64,000 nt of DNA from Halopseudomonas salegens (GTDB lineage Bacteria > Pseudomonadota > Gammaproteobacteria > Pseudomonadales > Pseudomonadaceae): NCBI RefSeq assembly GCF_900105655.1, contig NZ_LT629787.1, positions 2,480,001 to 2,544,000 of the forward strand. The letters run 5' to 3'. Position 1 is the stretch's first letter. Every line of letters starts with the position of its first letter. The notes beneath the pieces were generated by a model. The model was not told the DNA's origin. It saw nothing but the letters and a program-made list of their open reading frames with translations, and searched no databases. The position numbers were made by a program, and so were the translations under genes. Positions 42,293 to 51,742 of the stretch are shown piece after piece.

Positions 42293-43486
42293 ATGGCCAA
42301 CAAACCCCTGCAGGGCCTGAAAGTGATCGAACTCGGCAGCCTGATTGCCGGCCCCTTTGCCGCGCGCATCTGCGCTGAGTTCGGGGCCGAGGTCATCAAG
42401 GTAGAACCCCCCAACGGCGGCGACCCGCTGCGCAAATGGCGCAAGCTCTATCAAGGCACCTCGTTGTGGTGGTTTGTTCAGGCACGCAACAAGTCCTCAC
42501 TCACCCTCAACCTGAAATCCCCCGATGGCATAACCATACTCAAACAGCTACTGGCCGATGCCGACATTCTGATTGAAAACTTCCGCCCCGGAACACTGGA
42601 AAAGCTCGGTCTCGATTGGGATACCCTGCATGCCCTGAACCCCGGACTGGTCATGGTGCGATTGTCGGGGTTCGGACAAACCGGCCCACTCAAGGATCAA
42701 CCCGGTTTCGGGGCTGTTGGCGAGTCAATGGGTGGGCTGCGCTACATTACCGGCTACCCCGATCGCCCACCGGTGCGCACCGGCATTTCCATCGGCGACT
42801 CGATTGCCGCACTGTGGGGCGTTATCGGCGCGCTGATGGCTTTGCGTGAGCGCGAAGTGCGTGGCGGCAAAGGCCAGGTTGTCGATGTCGCCCTGTATGA
42901 AGCGGTATTTGCCATGATGGAGAGCATGGTGCCTGAATTCGATGTCATGGGATTTGTCCGCGAGCGTAGCGGCAACATCATGCCCGGTATCACCCCTTCG
43001 TCGATCCACACCTGTGCCGATGACAAAGCCGTGCAGATCGGTGCCAATGGTGATGCCATTTTCCAGCGTTTCATGCGTGCCATTGGCCGCCATGACCTTG
43101 CTGAGGATCCCGCTCTTGCGGATAACAGTGGCCGCGATCAACGCCGTGATGAACTCTATACCGTGATCGACAACTGGGCCGCCAGCCTGCCGCTGGATAG
43201 CGTACTGCAGATACTCAAACAGGCAGAAGTGCCCGCCAGCCGGATTTATTCAGTAACCGACATGTTTCAGGACCCACAATTCCTGGCGCGTGACATGTTC
43301 ATCAGCGGCAACCTGCCCGACGGCAAGGATTTCAGAATGCCGGGTATTGTGCCCAAGTTATCCGCCACCCCAGGCAGCAGCGAATGGACAGGTCCGGCAC
43401 TCGGTGAACACAACGAACAGATCCTCGGCAGCCTGGGCTACACGCCCGAAGACATTGCCCGGCTGCGCAGCGAGGGCATTATCTGA
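42293..43486 (+). CDS. CaiB/BaiF (family III) CoA-transferase
   Basis: Moves CoA between carboxylic acids; the substrate is unknown. It is 397 residues from ATG 42293, with AGGA seven bases upstream. Class features are LKVIELGSLIAGPFAARICAE near residue 8-28, FGAEVIKVEPPNGGDPLR near 29-46, NFRPGTLEKLGLDW near 95-108, VRLSGFGQTGPL near 120-131 and ISIGDSIAALWG near 166-177, which carries the expected catalytic Asp. It directly follows queG but faces the minus-strand catabolic operon, to which it may be functionally linked. Confidence 0.88.
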   Translation: MANKPLQGLKVIELGSLIAGPFAARICAEFGAEVIKVEPPNGGDPLRKWRKLYQGTSLWWFVQARNKSSLTLNLKSPDGITILKQLLADADILIENFRPGTLEKLGLDWDTLHALNPGLVMVRLSGFGQTGPLKDQPGFGAVGESMGGLRYITGYPDRPPVRTGISIGDSIAALWGVIGALMALREREVRGGKGQVVDVALYEAVFAMMESMVPEFDVMGFVRERSGNIMPGITPSSIHTCADDKAVQIGANGDAIFQRFMRAIGRHDLAEDPALADNSGRDQRRDELYTVIDNWAASLPLDSVLQILKQAEVPASRIYSVTDMFQDPQFLARDMFISGNLPDGKDFRMPGIVPKLSATPGSSEWTGPALGEHNEQILGSLGYTPEDIARLRSEGII

Positions 43487-43499
43487 ACAACCACCGGGC

Positions 43500-44705
43500 T
43501 CAGCCGAAGTCCTGCTTTTTCATCCAGGGGATTATTCGCTCGAAAGCCCTTTCGATATTCTCCAGTGAGGTTGAATAACTCAGGCGAATGGCGTTGTTGC
43601 AACTGCTACCAAAGGTTTCTCCGGGAATCGTGCATACCCCGGTTTCCTTCAACAGCCGCAAAGCCACATTGGTACCGTTGACCCCTTCAGGCAATGAGGG
43701 AAACAGATAAAAGGCCCCTTCCGGCTTGTACCCGGTCAGGTAGGGTGTCTGCTCGACCAGCTCGACCAGGCGATCACGTCGCCGGGTATATTCGGCCAGC
43801 ATGTCGTTGACGAAGGTGTTGTGCCCATGCAACGCCTCTACCCCGGCCCACTGGCAAGGCGTATTGGCAACCGTGGTGGTAAACATGTGATAGCGGCGCA
43901 GCTTCTTGATCGCCGCCTGGCTGGCGATCAACCAGCCAATGCGCATCCCTGCCATGCTGTAGGTTTTGGAAAAGCTGCTGATCACCATGACATTGTCCAG
44001 ATCACTGCAACTGCCCAGTACCGAGGGATACTCCTTGCCGTCATAGATCAGGTGGTCGTAGACCTCGTCACTGATCACGTGAATATCCCGGTATGCACAC
44101 TCCTCCAGAATCGCATCCAGCGTCTCCTTGGGGTACACCGTGCCGGTCGGATTGCTCGGTGAGTTGAGTACGATGGCATAGGTGTGCGGTTCTATGGCAT
44201 CAATCACTTCCTGCGGATCGAGCTGATGGTTGTTTTCCGCCCGGGTGGGAATCTCGGTCACCTCACCGCCGTTCATGCGGATCAGTGGTGAATACAGCAT
44301 GAAGGCCGGATCCGGCACAATAAAATGCCGGCCAGGTGCCGCCACTGAGGTCAGCGCCAGATACACCGCTTCCGTGGCCCCGGTGGTTACCAGAATATTC
44401 TCTGCCGTCAGCGGACGCTGATAGCGGTCACTGTAATACAGTGCCAGCGACTCGAGCAGCTCAGGCAAACCCGCATCCATGGTGTAGCCGGTCTGACCGG
44501 CCTTGAGTGCGTCAATTGCCGCATTCACCACATTGTCCGGCGCCGGCAGATCGGGTTGACCAATCGACAGATGAATAACGTCACTTTGCAGTGCCGCCAT
44601 ATTGACCATCTTGCGAATACCGGGAATCGGCATAGTGCGCAGGGCCGGGTTCCAGACCGGGTCTTCGGACTCGTAGAACTCGAAATCCATGTTACTCAGG
44701 GGCAT
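43500..44705 (-). CDS. Class I/II PLP-dependent aminotransferase
   Basis: AspC-type aminotransferase of the fold I family, about 401 residues. Visible motifs are TTGATEAVYLAL near residue 110, NSPSNPTGTVYPKETL near 179-194, ISDEVYDHLIYDG near 212-224, and SFSKTYSMAGMRIGW near 246-260, which has the PLP lysine in SFSK. The final arginine region is AIRLSYSTSL near 377-386. It is the last gene of the gabD-amidase operon (14 bases after the amidase stop). The substrate is not evident; it would act on the amino acid released by the pathway. Confidence 0.88.
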   Translation of the reverse strand: MPLSNMDFEFYESEDPVWNPALRTMPIPGIRKMVNMAALQSDVIHLSIGQPDLPAPDNVVNAAIDALKAGQTGYTMDAGLPELLESLALYYSDRYQRPLTAENILVTTGATEAVYLALTSVAAPGRHFIVPDPAFMLYSPLIRMNGGEVTEIPTRAENNHQLDPQEVIDAIEPHTYAIVLNSPSNPTGTVYPKETLDAILEECAYRDIHVISDEVYDHLIYDGKEYPSVLGSCSDLDNVMVISSFSKTYSMAGMRIGWLIASQAAIKKLRRYHMFTTTVANTPCQWAGVEALHGHNTFVNDMLAEYTRRRDRLVELVEQTPYLTGYKPEGAFYLFPSLPEGVNGTNVALRLLKETGVCTIPGETFGSSCNNAIRLSYSTSLENIERAFERIIPWMKKQDFG

Positions 44706-44719
44706 GCGACCTCCGGCAA

Positions 44720-46129
44720 TCAGCGGGCAAACAGCGCGGGGCGACGATCAGTCAACGGCGCCGCTTGCTGGTAGGCATGGCCGGCGCGGAGCACCAGCGC
44801 ATCGTTGTAACGAGCACCCACCAGGTGCAAGCCAATGGGCAGGCCCTGCTGGTCAAAACCACAAGGCACAGATAGCCCTGGCTGTCCGGTCATGTTGAAC
44901 GGATAAGTGAAAGGCGTCCAACTCGGCCAGCGCGTGCTGGGCCAGTCCTCCGGCACTTCTCGCCCGGTCTTGAACGCAGTGATGGGTAGCGTCGGTGTCA
45001 GCAGCAAGTCATATTTCTGATGGAAGTTCGCCATGCGCTCACGCAGCGCCATGGCCGCATTGGCCGCCCCCATGTATTCGAGCATGCCCAGCTTGCCAGC
45101 CTTCTCGGCCACCTTGACCAGCTCGGGGTCCATCAGTGCACGCTTCTTGCCGCTCAGATCACGCATGGCATTCGCCGCACCGCCATAAAACAAATGACCG
45201 AAGGCGGCAATCGGATCACTGAAGCCGGGATCGACTCGCACTACCTCTGCGCCCAGGTCCTCGAAGACCTTGACTGCTTCGGCAACACAGGCTTCTACCT
45301 CCGGGTCAACATCGATATAGCCCAAATTGGGGCTGTAGGCGATTTTCAGACCTTTGACCCCGCCGCTCAGTTCTGCCAGATAATCGATACCACGCCGGGG
45401 AATCGCGTTGACATCACGATGATCGGCCTCGGTAATCACATTCATCATCAGCGCGCAGTCTTCCACCGTCCAGGTCATCGGACCGGCATGGGCCAGGGTG
45501 GCAAAGGGACTGGCCGGCCAATGCGGGACCTCACCGAAAGACGGTTTCAAACCCACAATGCCGCAAAACGACGCCGGGATACGGATTGACCCCCCGGCAT
45601 CGGTACCCAGTGCCAGTGGCGCCATGCCCAGAGCGACGGCCACACCACTACCGCCACTGGAACCACCGGCGGTTTTGTCCGGATTCCACGGATTGTTGGT
45701 TACGCCATCAATCGGGTTGTCGGTCACCCCCTTCCAACCCAGTTCTGGCGTGGTGGTCTTGCCGATGGGTACATAGCCATGGCGCGCCAGAGCCGCCGTG
45801 GTCGGCGCCGACTTGTTCAGGGTTGATTCCGGATCAACGGTCTTCGAGCCGCGCAAGGTTGGCCACATCGGGGTCAGGAAAACATCCTTGACGGCAACTG
45901 GCACCCCGTCGAGCAAGCCTTGAGCGCTGCCTGACTGGTAACGCTGCTCAGACTCACGCGCCAAAGCCAGGCTGGTTTCCCGGTCAACCAGACAGAAACC
46001 GTTGGTATGTGTATCCACAGCTTCAATCTGATCCAGCATGGCCGTAGCCACCTCTACCGGTGACAGCGATTTGTCACGGTATTGCTGTAACAACTGCATG
46101 GCCGTCATCTGCAGTATATCTTGGGACAT
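44720..46129 (-). CDS. Amidase signature family amidase
   Basis: Hydrolyses a carboxamide to acid and ammonia. It is 469 residues. The amidase-signature triad is visible: lysine in VPVAVKDVF near residue 75-83, serine in TAGGSSGGSGVAVALG near 152-167, and serine in GTDAGGSIRIPASFCG near 174-189. It may instead belong to the GatA-like amidohydrolases of degradation pathways; the absence of gatB/gatC neighbours argues against a tRNA amidotransferase. It sits between the hydroxyacid dehydrogenase and the aminotransferase. Confidence 0.88.
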   Translation of the reverse strand: MSQDILQMTAMQLLQQYRDKSLSPVEVATAMLDQIEAVDTHTNGFCLVDRETSLALARESEQRYQSGSAQGLLDGVPVAVKDVFLTPMWPTLRGSKTVDPESTLNKSAPTTAALARHGYVPIGKTTTPELGWKGVTDNPIDGVTNNPWNPDKTAGGSSGGSGVAVALGMAPLALGTDAGGSIRIPASFCGIVGLKPSFGEVPHWPASPFATLAHAGPMTWTVEDCALMMNVITEADHRDVNAIPRRGIDYLAELSGGVKGLKIAYSPNLGYIDVDPEVEACVAEAVKVFEDLGAEVVRVDPGFSDPIAAFGHLFYGGAANAMRDLSGKKRALMDPELVKVAEKAGKLGMLEYMGAANAAMALRERMANFHQKYDLLLTPTLPITAFKTGREVPEDWPSTRWPSWTPFTYPFNMTGQPGLSVPCGFDQQGLPIGLHLVGARYNDALVLRAGHAYQQAAPLTDRRPALFAR

Positions 46130-46187
46130 GGCCTTCTCCTTTTGACTATGAGTGCTGAACGGGGGCCGGCAAAACCGGGCAATTCGC

Positions 46188-47132
46188 TCAGCGTTTTTTT
46201 ACCTGATTGAACAAGGCCTCGCCGGCCTGCCAGCGCTGAAAATTGGCGACAAACTGCTCGCCCAGCGCGCGTTGCCAGCCAATGAAATCGCCCGCCATGT
46301 GCGCCGACATCATGACCTGGGGCTGGGCCCACAAGGGATGCTCCGGCGGCAATGGCTCCTCTTCAAACACATCCAGCGCGGCCCCGGCTATCTCGCCCTG
46401 TTCCAGGGCATTCAGCAATGCATCGGTCTGCACGACAGGACCGCGACCCACATTGATCAGCCGCGCAGTCGATTTCATCGCGGCAAAAGCCTGGCGATCG
46501 AACATGCCCTCGGTCGCCTCATTCAGCGGCGCGGTAATCACCACAAAATCCGCTGCGGGCAAGGCATCGTGCAGTGATTCCTGGCCCACTACCTCAACAA
46601 AGTCGTCGTCTTCACGGGCCTTGCTGGCTACACCTCGCACCTGCATACCCACGGCACTGAGCAAGCGGGCAACCTGAGCACCGATAGAGCCTGCCCCCAC
46701 CACCAGCACATGACGCTGCTCAATCAATTCGGTATCGCGATGCTGCCAGCGCCGCTCCGCCTGCAGGCGCAAATTGCCATGGGTATCCTTGGCGAACATC
46801 AGTACGGCGCCCAACACGTATTCGGCAATGCCGCGATCGAAAAGCCCGCGGGCATTGGTCAGCATGATCGGACTGTCGACCAGAGCAGGGAACAACAAGG
46901 CATCGACCCCTGCGCTGGTGGCGTGCACCCAGCAGAGCTTTGGCTCATCCGGCCAGCAACGTTCCAGCAGCCCGGTACGAAAATCGGTAACCACCAGAAT
47001 GTCGGCATCAGGCAAGGCCGCGCGCAACTCGTCTTCGGCGCTGACAGTTTGCACCTGTACGGTATCCGGCAACCCGTCCAGACCCGGCAGCTGCTCATCA
47101 GCCTCCGCAACCAGTACCAGAATACGGGTCAT
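46188..47132 (-). CDS. D-2-hydroxyacid dehydrogenase, NAD(P)-dependent
   Basis: Reduces a 2-oxoacid or oxidises a D-2-hydroxyacid. It is 314 residues. The Rossmann motif is VVGAGSIGAQVARLLSAVG near residue 144-162, the catalytic Arg is in NVGRGPVVQTDALL near 225-238, Glu is in VFEEEPLPPEHPLW near 253-266, and His is in MSAHMAGD near 274-281. It looks closest to glyoxylate/hydroxypyruvate reductase-like members. It lies inside the operon, 58 bases from the amidase. Confidence 0.88.
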   Translation of the reverse strand: MTRILVLVAEADEQLPGLDGLPDTVQVQTVSAEDELRAALPDADILVVTDFRTGLLERCWPDEPKLCWVHATSAGVDALLFPALVDSPIMLTNARGLFDRGIAEYVLGAVLMFAKDTHGNLRLQAERRWQHRDTELIEQRHVLVVGAGSIGAQVARLLSAVGMQVRGVASKAREDDDFVEVVGQESLHDALPAADFVVITAPLNEATEGMFDRQAFAAMKSTARLINVGRGPVVQTDALLNALEQGEIAGAALDVFEEEPLPPEHPLWAQPQVMMSAHMAGDFIGWQRALGEQFVANFQRWQAGEALFNQVKKR

Positions 47133-47246
47133 AGGCTCACCTCAGTCGTCAGGCAACAATGGCCCTGAACGTGTCCCGGGGGATGCGCAGCGGCGAACTC
47201 TGGCAGGGAAGACAATAGAAGCATTACAGGAACTCCTGACGCTGGA

Positions 47247-47264
47247 GCAGGGCTTGCGCCCTGC
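47247..47264. other. Intergenic hairpin in the catabolic operon
   Basis: Perfect stem GCAGGGC/GCCCTGC with a TTGC loop in the 145-base gap between the isopropylmalate dehydrogenase-like gene and the hydroxyacid dehydrogenase. There is no T tract, so I read it as an mRNA stability or processing element rather than a terminator. Confidence 0.4.
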
Positions 47265-47277
47265 GGAAAAACGCCGA

Positions 47278-48414
47278 TCACAGGGCAGCAATAATGCCCT
47301 GGGTGATCTCTTGACAGTTGCGGTTCCGATGTCCGTTGGACACCAGATCAGCAGCGACAGCGGCGCGCAATTGCTCGCCGGCAGCGGTAAAGCCGAGCCA
47401 TTCCAACATCATGGCCGTCGTCAGCAACATGGCAGACGGATTGGCCAACCCCTGGCCGGCAATATCCGGCGCACTGCCATGGGTTGGCTCAAACAGCGCC
47501 GGCATGGCACGGCTGTCCGGATTGATATTGCAGGATGGAGCGAGCCCCAGGCCACCCGACAATACTGCCGCCAGATCAGTCAGGATATCGCCATGCAAGT
47601 TACTCGCCACTACCACATCAAACTCCCATGGGCACTGCACAAACTTCATGCAGGCGGCATCGACCAACTCATGACGCGTACCAATTTCAGGGAACTCCCT
47701 GGCGATCTCGTCAAACACCTCGGAATACAACTCACCCCAGGCCGGCTGGGCATTGCGCTTGGTTACCAGACACAACTGGGCAAAGGCCTGGCCCTTTTCC
47801 GCACAATAAAACTGCTTGGTCTCGCCACGCAGCACCAGACGTCGCCGCGCACGCAAGAAAGCATGGCGAATCAGTCGCTCGGTTGCCCTGCGGGTGAACA
47901 CTTCCAACTGGGTTGCCACTTCGTTGGGCGTGCCCCGGTGCATACGACCACCCTGGTTGACGTATTCACCTTCACTGTTTTCACGAATCACCAACATATC
48001 GATATCCGCGGCACGCGGATCGGCGAGGAACTGTGGCGCCCCCGGCAGCAGGCGTGCCGGTCGTTCACAAGCCCACAAATCCAGTTCCTTGCGGAATGCC
48101 AACAGCGGGGCAAGGGAAATACCGTCTGGCAGCCGGTAGCGTTGCGGATCACTGGTTGGGCCGGGGTCACCCAGCGCACCGAGCAATAGCGCGTCATAGC
48201 CTTTGACCCGGTGCATGGCATCTTCCGGCATCATACGACCGTGCTCCTGGTGCCAGGCAGTACTGGGCCATTCCAGGGTGTCCCAACTGATGTCGACATG
48301 GTGATGGTCACGCAGTTGAGTCAACACCTGCTCAGCGGCAGCAACCACTTCTGCACCGATACCATCGCCCGGCATCAGGGCAATGTGGCGTGGCTGAGGC
48401 TTGGTCGCGACCAT
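47278..48414 (-). CDS. Isocitrate/isopropylmalate dehydrogenase family oxidoreductase (tartrate dehydrogenase-like)
   Basis: Beta-decarboxylating NAD-dependent dehydrogenase of 378 residues. Family marks are GDGIGAEVV near residue 18-26, RENSEGEY near 144-151, VTKRNAQ near 199-205 (catalytic Lys), NLHGDILTDLAAVLSGGLG near 251-269 (metal-binding Asp) and FEPTHGSAPDIAGQGLANPSA near 285-305. The context differs from leuB, which sits with leuCD, so a tartrate, D-malate or homologous 2-hydroxydicarboxylate is more likely than isopropylmalate. ATG 48414 is seven bases from GGGAG; ATG 48417 is also possible. It overlaps the gabD-like stop. Confidence 0.85.
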   Translation of the reverse strand: MVATKPQPRHIALMPGDGIGAEVVAAAEQVLTQLRDHHHVDISWDTLEWPSTAWHQEHGRMMPEDAMHRVKGYDALLLGALGDPGPTSDPQRYRLPDGISLAPLLAFRKELDLWACERPARLLPGAPQFLADPRAADIDMLVIRENSEGEYVNQGGRMHRGTPNEVATQLEVFTRRATERLIRHAFLRARRRLVLRGETKQFYCAEKGQAFAQLCLVTKRNAQPAWGELYSEVFDEIAREFPEIGTRHELVDAACMKFVQCPWEFDVVVASNLHGDILTDLAAVLSGGLGLAPSCNINPDSRAMPALFEPTHGSAPDIAGQGLANPSAMLLTTAMMLEWLGFTAAGEQLRAAVAADLVSNGHRNRNCQEITQGIIAAL

Positions 48415-49874
48415 CATTCGGCTCCCATGCACAGATATTTCAACTCCGTATATTCATCCAGCCCATGCCGCGAACCCTCACGACCCAGCCCGGAGGCTTT
48501 TACCCCGCCGAAAGGTGCAGTCGGATTGGAGATTGCACCCTCATTGATTCCCACAATCCCGGCTTCCAGGGCATCGGCTACTCGCCAGATGCGATGAATA
48601 TCACGGCTGTAAAAATAAGCCGCCAGCCCGAACGGGGTATCATTGGCAATAGCGATCGCCTCGGCTTCAGTATCAAAAGGAATAACCGCCGCCAATGGAC
48701 CGAAGGTCTCTTCCTGACAAAGTTGCATATCAGAGCTGACATCGGTGATCAGTACGGGTTCCACAAAATTGCCGCGCGCACCTTCCGGGGCAGTACCCGA
48801 CACATGCCGCGCACCTTTGCCCAGCGCGTCGCGGTAGTGCTCGCAGACTTTCTCCACCGCTGCGCGGTTGATCAACGCCGACTGGGTAACGCCCTCATCA
48901 AAACCATCACCCAGTTTCAGCTCGCTCATCGCCTTGGCCAGGCGTTCAACAAAGGCATCATGCACACCGCGCTGAACCAGAAAGCGATTGGCACACACAC
49001 AGGTCTGACCGGTATTGCGGAATTTGCACACCATGGCGCCTTCAACCGCGCGCTCTATATCTGCGTCATCGAAGACGATAAAAGGCGCGTTGCCACCCAG
49101 TTCCAGCGAGACTTTCTGGATATGCTCGGCACATTGACGCATGAGTTTGCGGCCTACCCCGGTCGAACCGGTAAAGCTCATCTTGCGCACCACCGGGCTG
49201 CCGGTAAGTGTTTCACCAATGGTTGCTGCATCACCGGTCACAACGCTGAAAACACCAGCCGGGATACCCGCTTCTTCAGCAAGTACAGCCAATGCCAGCG
49301 CAGTATAGGGCGTTGCCTCGGCCGGCTTGACGATCATTGAGCAACCGGCCGCCAGCGCGGCACCTGCCTTGCGGGTAATCATCGCAGCCGGAAAATTCCA
49401 TGGCGTGATGGCAGCGGTAACGCCTACTGGCTGGCGAGTAACCACAATATGCTGCCCCGGTTTTGCACCGGGAATGGTTTCGCCGTATACCCGCCGCGCC
49501 TCTTCAGCAAACCAACGCAGGAAGGACGCCGCATAATCCACTTCACCCTTGGCTTCTGCCAGGGGTTTGCCCTGCTCAAGGGTCATCAGTGTGGCGATGT
49601 CATCCTTGTGCTTCTGCATCAGCTCATACCAGGCAAACAGGTAATCAGCCCGCTGCTGAGCGGTATAGCCGCGCCAGATCTTGAAGCCCTCTTCCGCGGC
49701 GACAATGGCCTGTTCGATGTCGGCTCGCCCAAGATCCGGTATATGACCGATGACCTCACCGGTGGCTGGATTGTCCACGGCGACCTGCTGACCGCCAGAG
49801 GCATCAACCCACTTGCCCCCCAGGTAACATTGCTGACGAAACAGATGCGGCGATTGCAAACGGGAAATGGACAT
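48414..49874 (-). CDS. NAD(P)-dependent succinate-semialdehyde dehydrogenase family
   Basis: Aldehyde dehydrogenase of 486 residues, about the length of GabD. Motifs are VTAAITPWNFPAAMITRK near 150-167, FTGSTGVGRKLM near 232-243, the Glu loop LELGGNAPFIVFDDADIE near 255-272 and GQTCVCANRF near 285-294, which contains the catalytic Cys. The GabD-like sequence suggests a semialdehyde substrate, which I cannot confirm. It is the first gene of the operon, with a strong GGAGGAGG site upstream. Confidence 0.85.
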   Translation of the reverse strand: MSISRLQSPHLFRQQCYLGGKWVDASGGQQVAVDNPATGEVIGHIPDLGRADIEQAIVAAEEGFKIWRGYTAQQRADYLFAWYELMQKHKDDIATLMTLEQGKPLAEAKGEVDYAASFLRWFAEEARRVYGETIPGAKPGQHIVVTRQPVGVTAAITPWNFPAAMITRKAGAALAAGCSMIVKPAEATPYTALALAVLAEEAGIPAGVFSVVTGDAATIGETLTGSPVVRKMSFTGSTGVGRKLMRQCAEHIQKVSLELGGNAPFIVFDDADIERAVEGAMVCKFRNTGQTCVCANRFLVQRGVHDAFVERLAKAMSELKLGDGFDEGVTQSALINRAAVEKVCEHYRDALGKGARHVSGTAPEGARGNFVEPVLITDVSSDMQLCQEETFGPLAAVIPFDTEAEAIAIANDTPFGLAAYFYSRDIHRIWRVADALEAGIVGINEGAISNPTAPFGGVKASGLGREGSRHGLDEYTELKYLCMGAE

Positions 49875-50055
49875 GGGCCTCCTCCGACAGAGCGTCGTTA
49901 AAAAGTTCTGATTTCAGCCTAGGCCTTTAAACGGGGGGATGCAAACCTTCTGCTGCACAGGATATGACGGCCTCCGCAGGAGGCCAGAAAATCCCTCTGG
50001 TCAGCGCAGGCTCAAGTGGTTAGCATGCCGATTTAACCAGAGACAATGAATCGCA

Positions 50056-50571
50056 ATGCACGGACAGATCATCGGCTACGACAACCGCATGGCCAGCGGA
50101 AAACTGCGTTGCAGCAAAGGTCAGGAATACGAGTTTGCGCAACGTGAATGGCAAAGCCGGATACAACCGCGAGTCGGTCAACGCGTCAGCTTCAATCCGG
50201 TCGGCCATCATGCGACCGGCGTTCAGCCGCACGAGATGCCGCAGACAAGCGTGGTAAGCACGGATTCAACCACGCCCGATCCGGCACAGCCGGCAACCGT
50301 GGCGCCTGCAGCTGCCGCGGAACAACCAACGACCTCATCCCTGGCCGTTGTCAGCCTGGTTGCCGGGATAGTCGGGTTGTTCTTTTTTGGCTCACTGGTT
50401 GCGGTCATCTGCGGTCATATCGCTCGCAGCCAGATAAGGCAAAGTCAGGGCAAACTGACCGGCGACGGCCTGGCCATTGGTGGCCTGATAATGGGCTATT
50501 TTGCCCTCATCCTTAGCGTTCTCTTTGCTTTGGGTATAGCAAGTGCAGTGTATATGGCCAACGACACCTGA
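50056..50571 (+). CDS. Cold-shock-like domain plus DUF4190 two-helix membrane protein
   Basis: A 171-residue protein without known function. The N-terminal segment ([19 protein letters not shown], then GQEYEF and [12 protein letters not shown], to about residue 50) looks like an OB/cold-shock-type barrel. A Pro/Thr/Ala linker follows. The C-terminal part (about 95-165) has two hydrophobic helices around [20 protein letters not shown], the DUF4190 hallmark. The ribosome site is weak. The gene is isolated and opposite to its neighbours. Confidence 0.72.
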   Translation: MHGQIIGYDNRMASGKLRCSKGQEYEFAQREWQSRIQPRVGQRVSFNPVGHHATGVQPHEMPQTSVVSTDSTTPDPAQPATVAPAAAAEQPTTSSLAVVSLVAGIVGLFFFGSLVAVICGHIARSQIRQSQGKLTGDGLAIGGLIMGYFALILSVLFALGIASAVYMANDT

Positions 50572-50598
50572 TCGGAGCCAGGGCCAGAAAGGATTATT

Positions 50599-50790
50599 TC
50601 ACCGATCATTCATTGCCTTGTCTATTTTCCTGTCGGTCTTGTATTGGCTCAATGCATAGACCGACCAGATGGCTGCAGGTATCCAGCCAATCAGTGTGAT
50701 TTGCAGGACCAGGCAAATAATCCCGGCGAAGGGCCGGCCAATGGTGAAGAACTGCAGCCAGGGCAGCAACAGAGCCAGTAGCAAACGCAT
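50599..50790 (-). CDS. YqaE/Pmp3 family stress-related small membrane protein
   Basis: A 63-residue protein with two membrane helices (about 4-22 and 25-44). The GWIPAAIWSVYALSQY motif near 35-50 matches the Pmp3/YqaE family (UPF0057), which is linked to membrane potential and salt or cold tolerance in other organisms. ATG 50790 follows AAGGAGAG. It ends 27 bases from the convergent DUF4190 gene. Confidence 0.85.
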   Translation of the reverse strand: MRLLLALLLPWLQFFTIGRPFAGIICLVLQITLIGWIPAAIWSVYALSQYKTDRKIDKAMNDR

Positions 50791-51029
50791 ACATCTCTCC
50801 TTGTCGTGATCAGATATTGAACTGCTGGCCGCATTCTAGCCCGACTTGTCTGCGGCTGGCACTGCGAAAGCCCTGCAACCCGAACAGCCTGTAACTGCTG
50901 GCGGCAGCGGAGAGCCCACTTTCCCTGTATATGGTTCTCCGTCTGCAACACGACTCCCGCAGTGTCAGCCAATGCCACCGAAAGGGATTAGTAACCAATG
51001 CGAGGGAGAGGTAAGCGACGGTTAAATAA

Positions 51030-51452
51030 TCAATGGTAGTGCCTGGAGGCGTTGGCAATGCGTTGAGCCATGTCACTACCCTCACACTTGTCAGCAATAT
51101 CGCCCACGGTCACCACACCAACAAAATCCTTGTTCTTATCGTTGTTCAGCACCACAAAACGTTGCACACCATTGTTTTGCATGCTCTGAAGAACCGTTTT
51201 CACGTCGTCATCCTGAAAACAGTACAGTACTTTGCTGCTCAGAATACTGCTGACACTCTCGTTGGGTGACTTGCCCTCAGCGACAGCTCGCACGGCAATA
51301 TCGCGATCAGTAACGACACCCACAATCTTTCCCTTGTCAGCAACCGGAGTGAAGCCGCGTTGGTTGTCACGCATGCGCTGAGACGCTTCCAGGATACTGG
51401 CATTGGCATCGAGATATTCAGGTTTACCGGTCATCACATCTTTGACTTGCAT
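51030..51452 (-). CDS. Two-CBS-domain protein
   Basis: A 140-residue protein consisting of a CBS pair. The first repeat spans about 7-60 (VKDVMTGKPEYLDANASILE, then GVVTDRDIAVRAV), the second about 70-128 (DDVKTVLQSMQNNGVQRFVV, then GVVTVGDIADKC). Such stand-alone pairs bind adenosine nucleotides and regulate partners; the ligand here is unknown. A GGAGG site lies directly before ATG 51452. It neighbours two other small stress-type genes but is separately transcribed. Confidence 0.88.
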   Translation of the reverse strand: MQVKDVMTGKPEYLDANASILEASQRMRDNQRGFTPVADKGKIVGVVTDRDIAVRAVAEGKSPNESVSSILSSKVLYCFQDDDVKTVLQSMQNNGVQRFVVLNNDKNKDFVGVVTVGDIADKCEGSDMAQRIANASRHYH

Positions 51453-51742
51453 AAGTCCTCCCCATTCGTTCCGAGGAAAATCAGTTCAGAGCGTGGCGTT
51501 TATGGCCAATATCTGACTCCCTGAACTCATCTCGACAGAGTCAGCGGCTAAAAGTTTCATATCCTTGAGTACCTGCAAGCAAGCGCATCCTCATGGAAAC
51601 CGGCAGCTTGATTATCGGTTGGCTGACTTGATGCACACAAGGGAACTGCTAGCCTTCCAATAATCAGAATATCCAGCGCAGACTGCCAATGTGCTGACAA
51701 CAGGTTTGCCAAGCTGACAATTTGAACAGAAAGGAAAGCGCA

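Noticed and set aside
44720..46129. Amidase as GatA of a tRNA amidotransferase
   Set aside because: No gatB or gatC is nearby and the context is catabolic.
46774..48189. 471-residue plus-strand ORF across the dehydrogenase genes
   Set aside because: Crosses two real minus-strand genes with complete catalytic motifs; no coherent domain.
47278..48414. Isopropylmalate dehydrogenase leuB
   Set aside because: No leuC or leuD neighbour; the operon is otherwise degradative, so I kept a family-level call.
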